Assembly (NCBI RefSeq): GCF_964340395.1
Contig: NC_135567.1
Coordinates: 1,074,109 to 1,138,108, forward strand
Source: Glandiceps talaboti
Lineage: Eukaryota > Hemichordata > Enteropneusta > Spengelidae
Length of the DNA: 64,000 nt
Direction of reading: 5' to 3'
Part shown: positions 62,887-64,000 of the stretch, one piece after another
Layout of the letters: each line of letters starts with the position of its first letter
Position numbering within the stretch: position 1 is the first letter of the stretch
Position numbers and translations under genes: made by a program
Notes under the pieces: model-generated
Told to the model about the DNA's origin: nothing
Database searches by the model: none
The model's input: the letters and a program-made list of their open reading frames with translations, nothing else

Positions 62887-63472
62887 AAAAAATTATACAC
62901 TGGAAACAATTGATGTGTTTACCACTTGACGTGATCAGATATAGTGCTGGTCGCGAAGTTGAAATAGCCGCCAAGAGTGTGCCGAGGATTGTGGGATATA
63001 TAATCAATTTCCGTCATGCAGTCCAACTTCCGTCAAGCAAAAAGAAAGTTTTGTCCTCGCGTATTAATGTTTCGTCCCCAAACATTAATGTTGCATCCTG
63101 TGTTAAGTAAATCTCATCGATTAGAAAAGGAGGTTGTATGGTGACAAATGTTGTTTCTGCAGTCAGAGTATAAGATTGTAAGGGACTTAAATTCATATTC
63201 CGGCTTGACATTTACATTTTATCACTCGAAAATAAAGGTGGGCCACACGAATAAAAGTTTTCGTTTCGCAAATTAATTTTCTGCTCCGTAAAAAGAATTT
63301 ATTTGTCACAGAAATTGTAGTTTTTTGCTTTGATATTTCTAAATTGACCCAAGAAATTAATGTTTTGTCGTATGAAATAAAAGTGTTATCCTTTTATTAA
63401 ATATTTTGCCCTCAAAAATCAATTATTTATAGCACAAATTTAGTTTTCGTCTGTCACCTGTGGGCCACCGTA
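62883..63472 (-). repeat. Right inverted arm of foldback element
   Basis: Reverse complement of the left arm; differences seen include C/T in CGGYGGCCC, one A lost at GGCCCAACC, AAG/TGAG near 63114 and T/C in GATCAYGTC. Confidence 0.85.
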
Positions 63473-64000
63473 TATAATGTCATAAATTAGGACACTTTAT
63501 TGGGTTGTATAATGTCATAAATTAGGACACTTTATTGGGTTTTATAATGTCATAAATTAGGACACTTCATTGGGTTGTATAATGTCATAAATTAGGACAC
63601 TTCATTGGGTTCTATAATGTCATAAATGAGGACACTTCATTGGGTTCTATAATGTCATAAATTAGGACACTTCATTGGGTTCTATAATGTCATAAATTAG
63701 GACACTTCATTGGGTTCTATAATGTCATAAATTAGGACACTTTATTGGGTTCTATAATGTCATAAATTAGGACACTTTATTGGGTTCTATAATGTCATAA
63801 ATTAGGACACTTTATTGGGTTCTATAATGTCATACATTAGGACACTTCATGGGGTTGTATAATGTCATAAATTAGGACACTTTATTGGGTTCTATAATGT
63901 CATACATTAGAACACTTTATTGGGTTGTATAATGTCATAAATTAGGACACTTTATTGGGTTCTATAATGTCATAAATGAGGACACTTCATTGGGTTCTAT
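63473..64000. repeat. 35-bp minisatellite, right part, about 15 copies
   Basis: Continues the 35-bp array after the foldback element and runs off the right edge. Confidence 0.97.

Larger units (their letters stand above)
59865..63472. mobile_element. 3.6-kb foldback transposon with about 590-bp inverted arms and TATAAT duplication
   Basis: The ends are TACGGCGGCCCACAGG and its complement CCTGTGGGCCACCGTA. The inverted arms run 59865-60457 and 62883-63472 and differ at only a few positions that I could see, so insertion or arm homogenisation is recent. TATAAT is present at 59859-59864 and 63473-63478; removing the element and one TATAAT restores a perfect 35-bp array unit. Next to each arm is a (CTGT)n or (CAGA)n microsatellite. 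The loop holds a LINE fragment and unique sequence, with no transposase recognised. The arms are built of degenerate 19-23-bp repeats. It resembles foldback elements such as Drosophila FB and sea urchin TU in design. Confidence 0.88.

Noticed and set aside
60330-63007. Frames of Cys-Leu-Ser-Val repeats
   Set aside because: Translations of CTGT/CAGA microsatellites joined to transposon arm.
60126-63211. A 65-codon frame found at both ends of the foldback element
   Set aside because: It is the same inverted arm seen twice and lies across degenerate 21-bp repeats; no start context or homology.

Overview
The window is animal nuclear DNA, from an invertebrate or other non-mammalian bilaterian whose species I cannot name. 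It is AT-rich and intron-rich with GT-AG splice sites. It contains parts of two conserved animal genes, a non-LTR retrotransposon fragment, and an exceptional load of minisatellites: by my estimate roughly 50 of the 64 kb is tandem repeat. Nothing suggests a prokaryote, plasmid or phage.

Two genes sit head to head. On the minus strand are the first three coding exons of a USP8-type endosomal deubiquitinase (exon 1 at 37327-37439, exon 2 at 31637-31781, exon 3 at 7396-7481); the rest lies beyond the left edge. On the plus strand are the first two coding exons of the GABP beta ankyrin subunit (47245-47367 and 53480-53677); the rest lies beyond the right edge. USP8 and GABPB1 are also divergent neighbours in human (from memory), so this looks like an ancient gene pair. 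Between them, at about 39.9-40.2 kb, a probable two-way promoter carries two CTTCCGG ETS sites exactly 21 bp apart, the kind of site GABP itself binds.

Layout. 1-7395: USP8 intron 3, with arrays of 34, about 41 and 33 bp. 7482-31636: USP8 intron 2, almost wholly a 24-kb array of a 37-bp unit with higher-order duplications and one 100-N gap. 31782-37326: USP8 intron 1, with five 26-bp copies of the splice-acceptor region and a 4.35-kb 33-bp array that has no AG on the sense strand. 37440-47244: intergenic and 5' noncoding sequence with the promoter, a 1.58-kb inverted-repeat transposon, a 42-bp relative, and arrays of 54, 37, 195, 61, 32 and 28-30 bp. 47368-53479: GABPB intron with a 6-kb array of a 39/41-bp unit, each unit carrying an acceptor-like pyrimidine tract plus TAG. 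53678-64000: next GABPB intron with 33-, about 110- and 35-bp arrays. The 35-bp array is split by a 3.6-kb foldback transposon with arms of about 590 bp; its loop holds a LINE reverse-transcriptase fragment.

The strongest themes are three. Conserved exons stand as small islands between private minisatellites that start within 12-50 bp of splice sites. Two arrays contain, or strictly lack, splice-acceptor sequence on the sense strand. Two DNA-transposon families have clean target-site duplications, one with its empty site preserved in the window. The very long open frames inside arrays follow from repeat periods divisible by three and are not called as genes.
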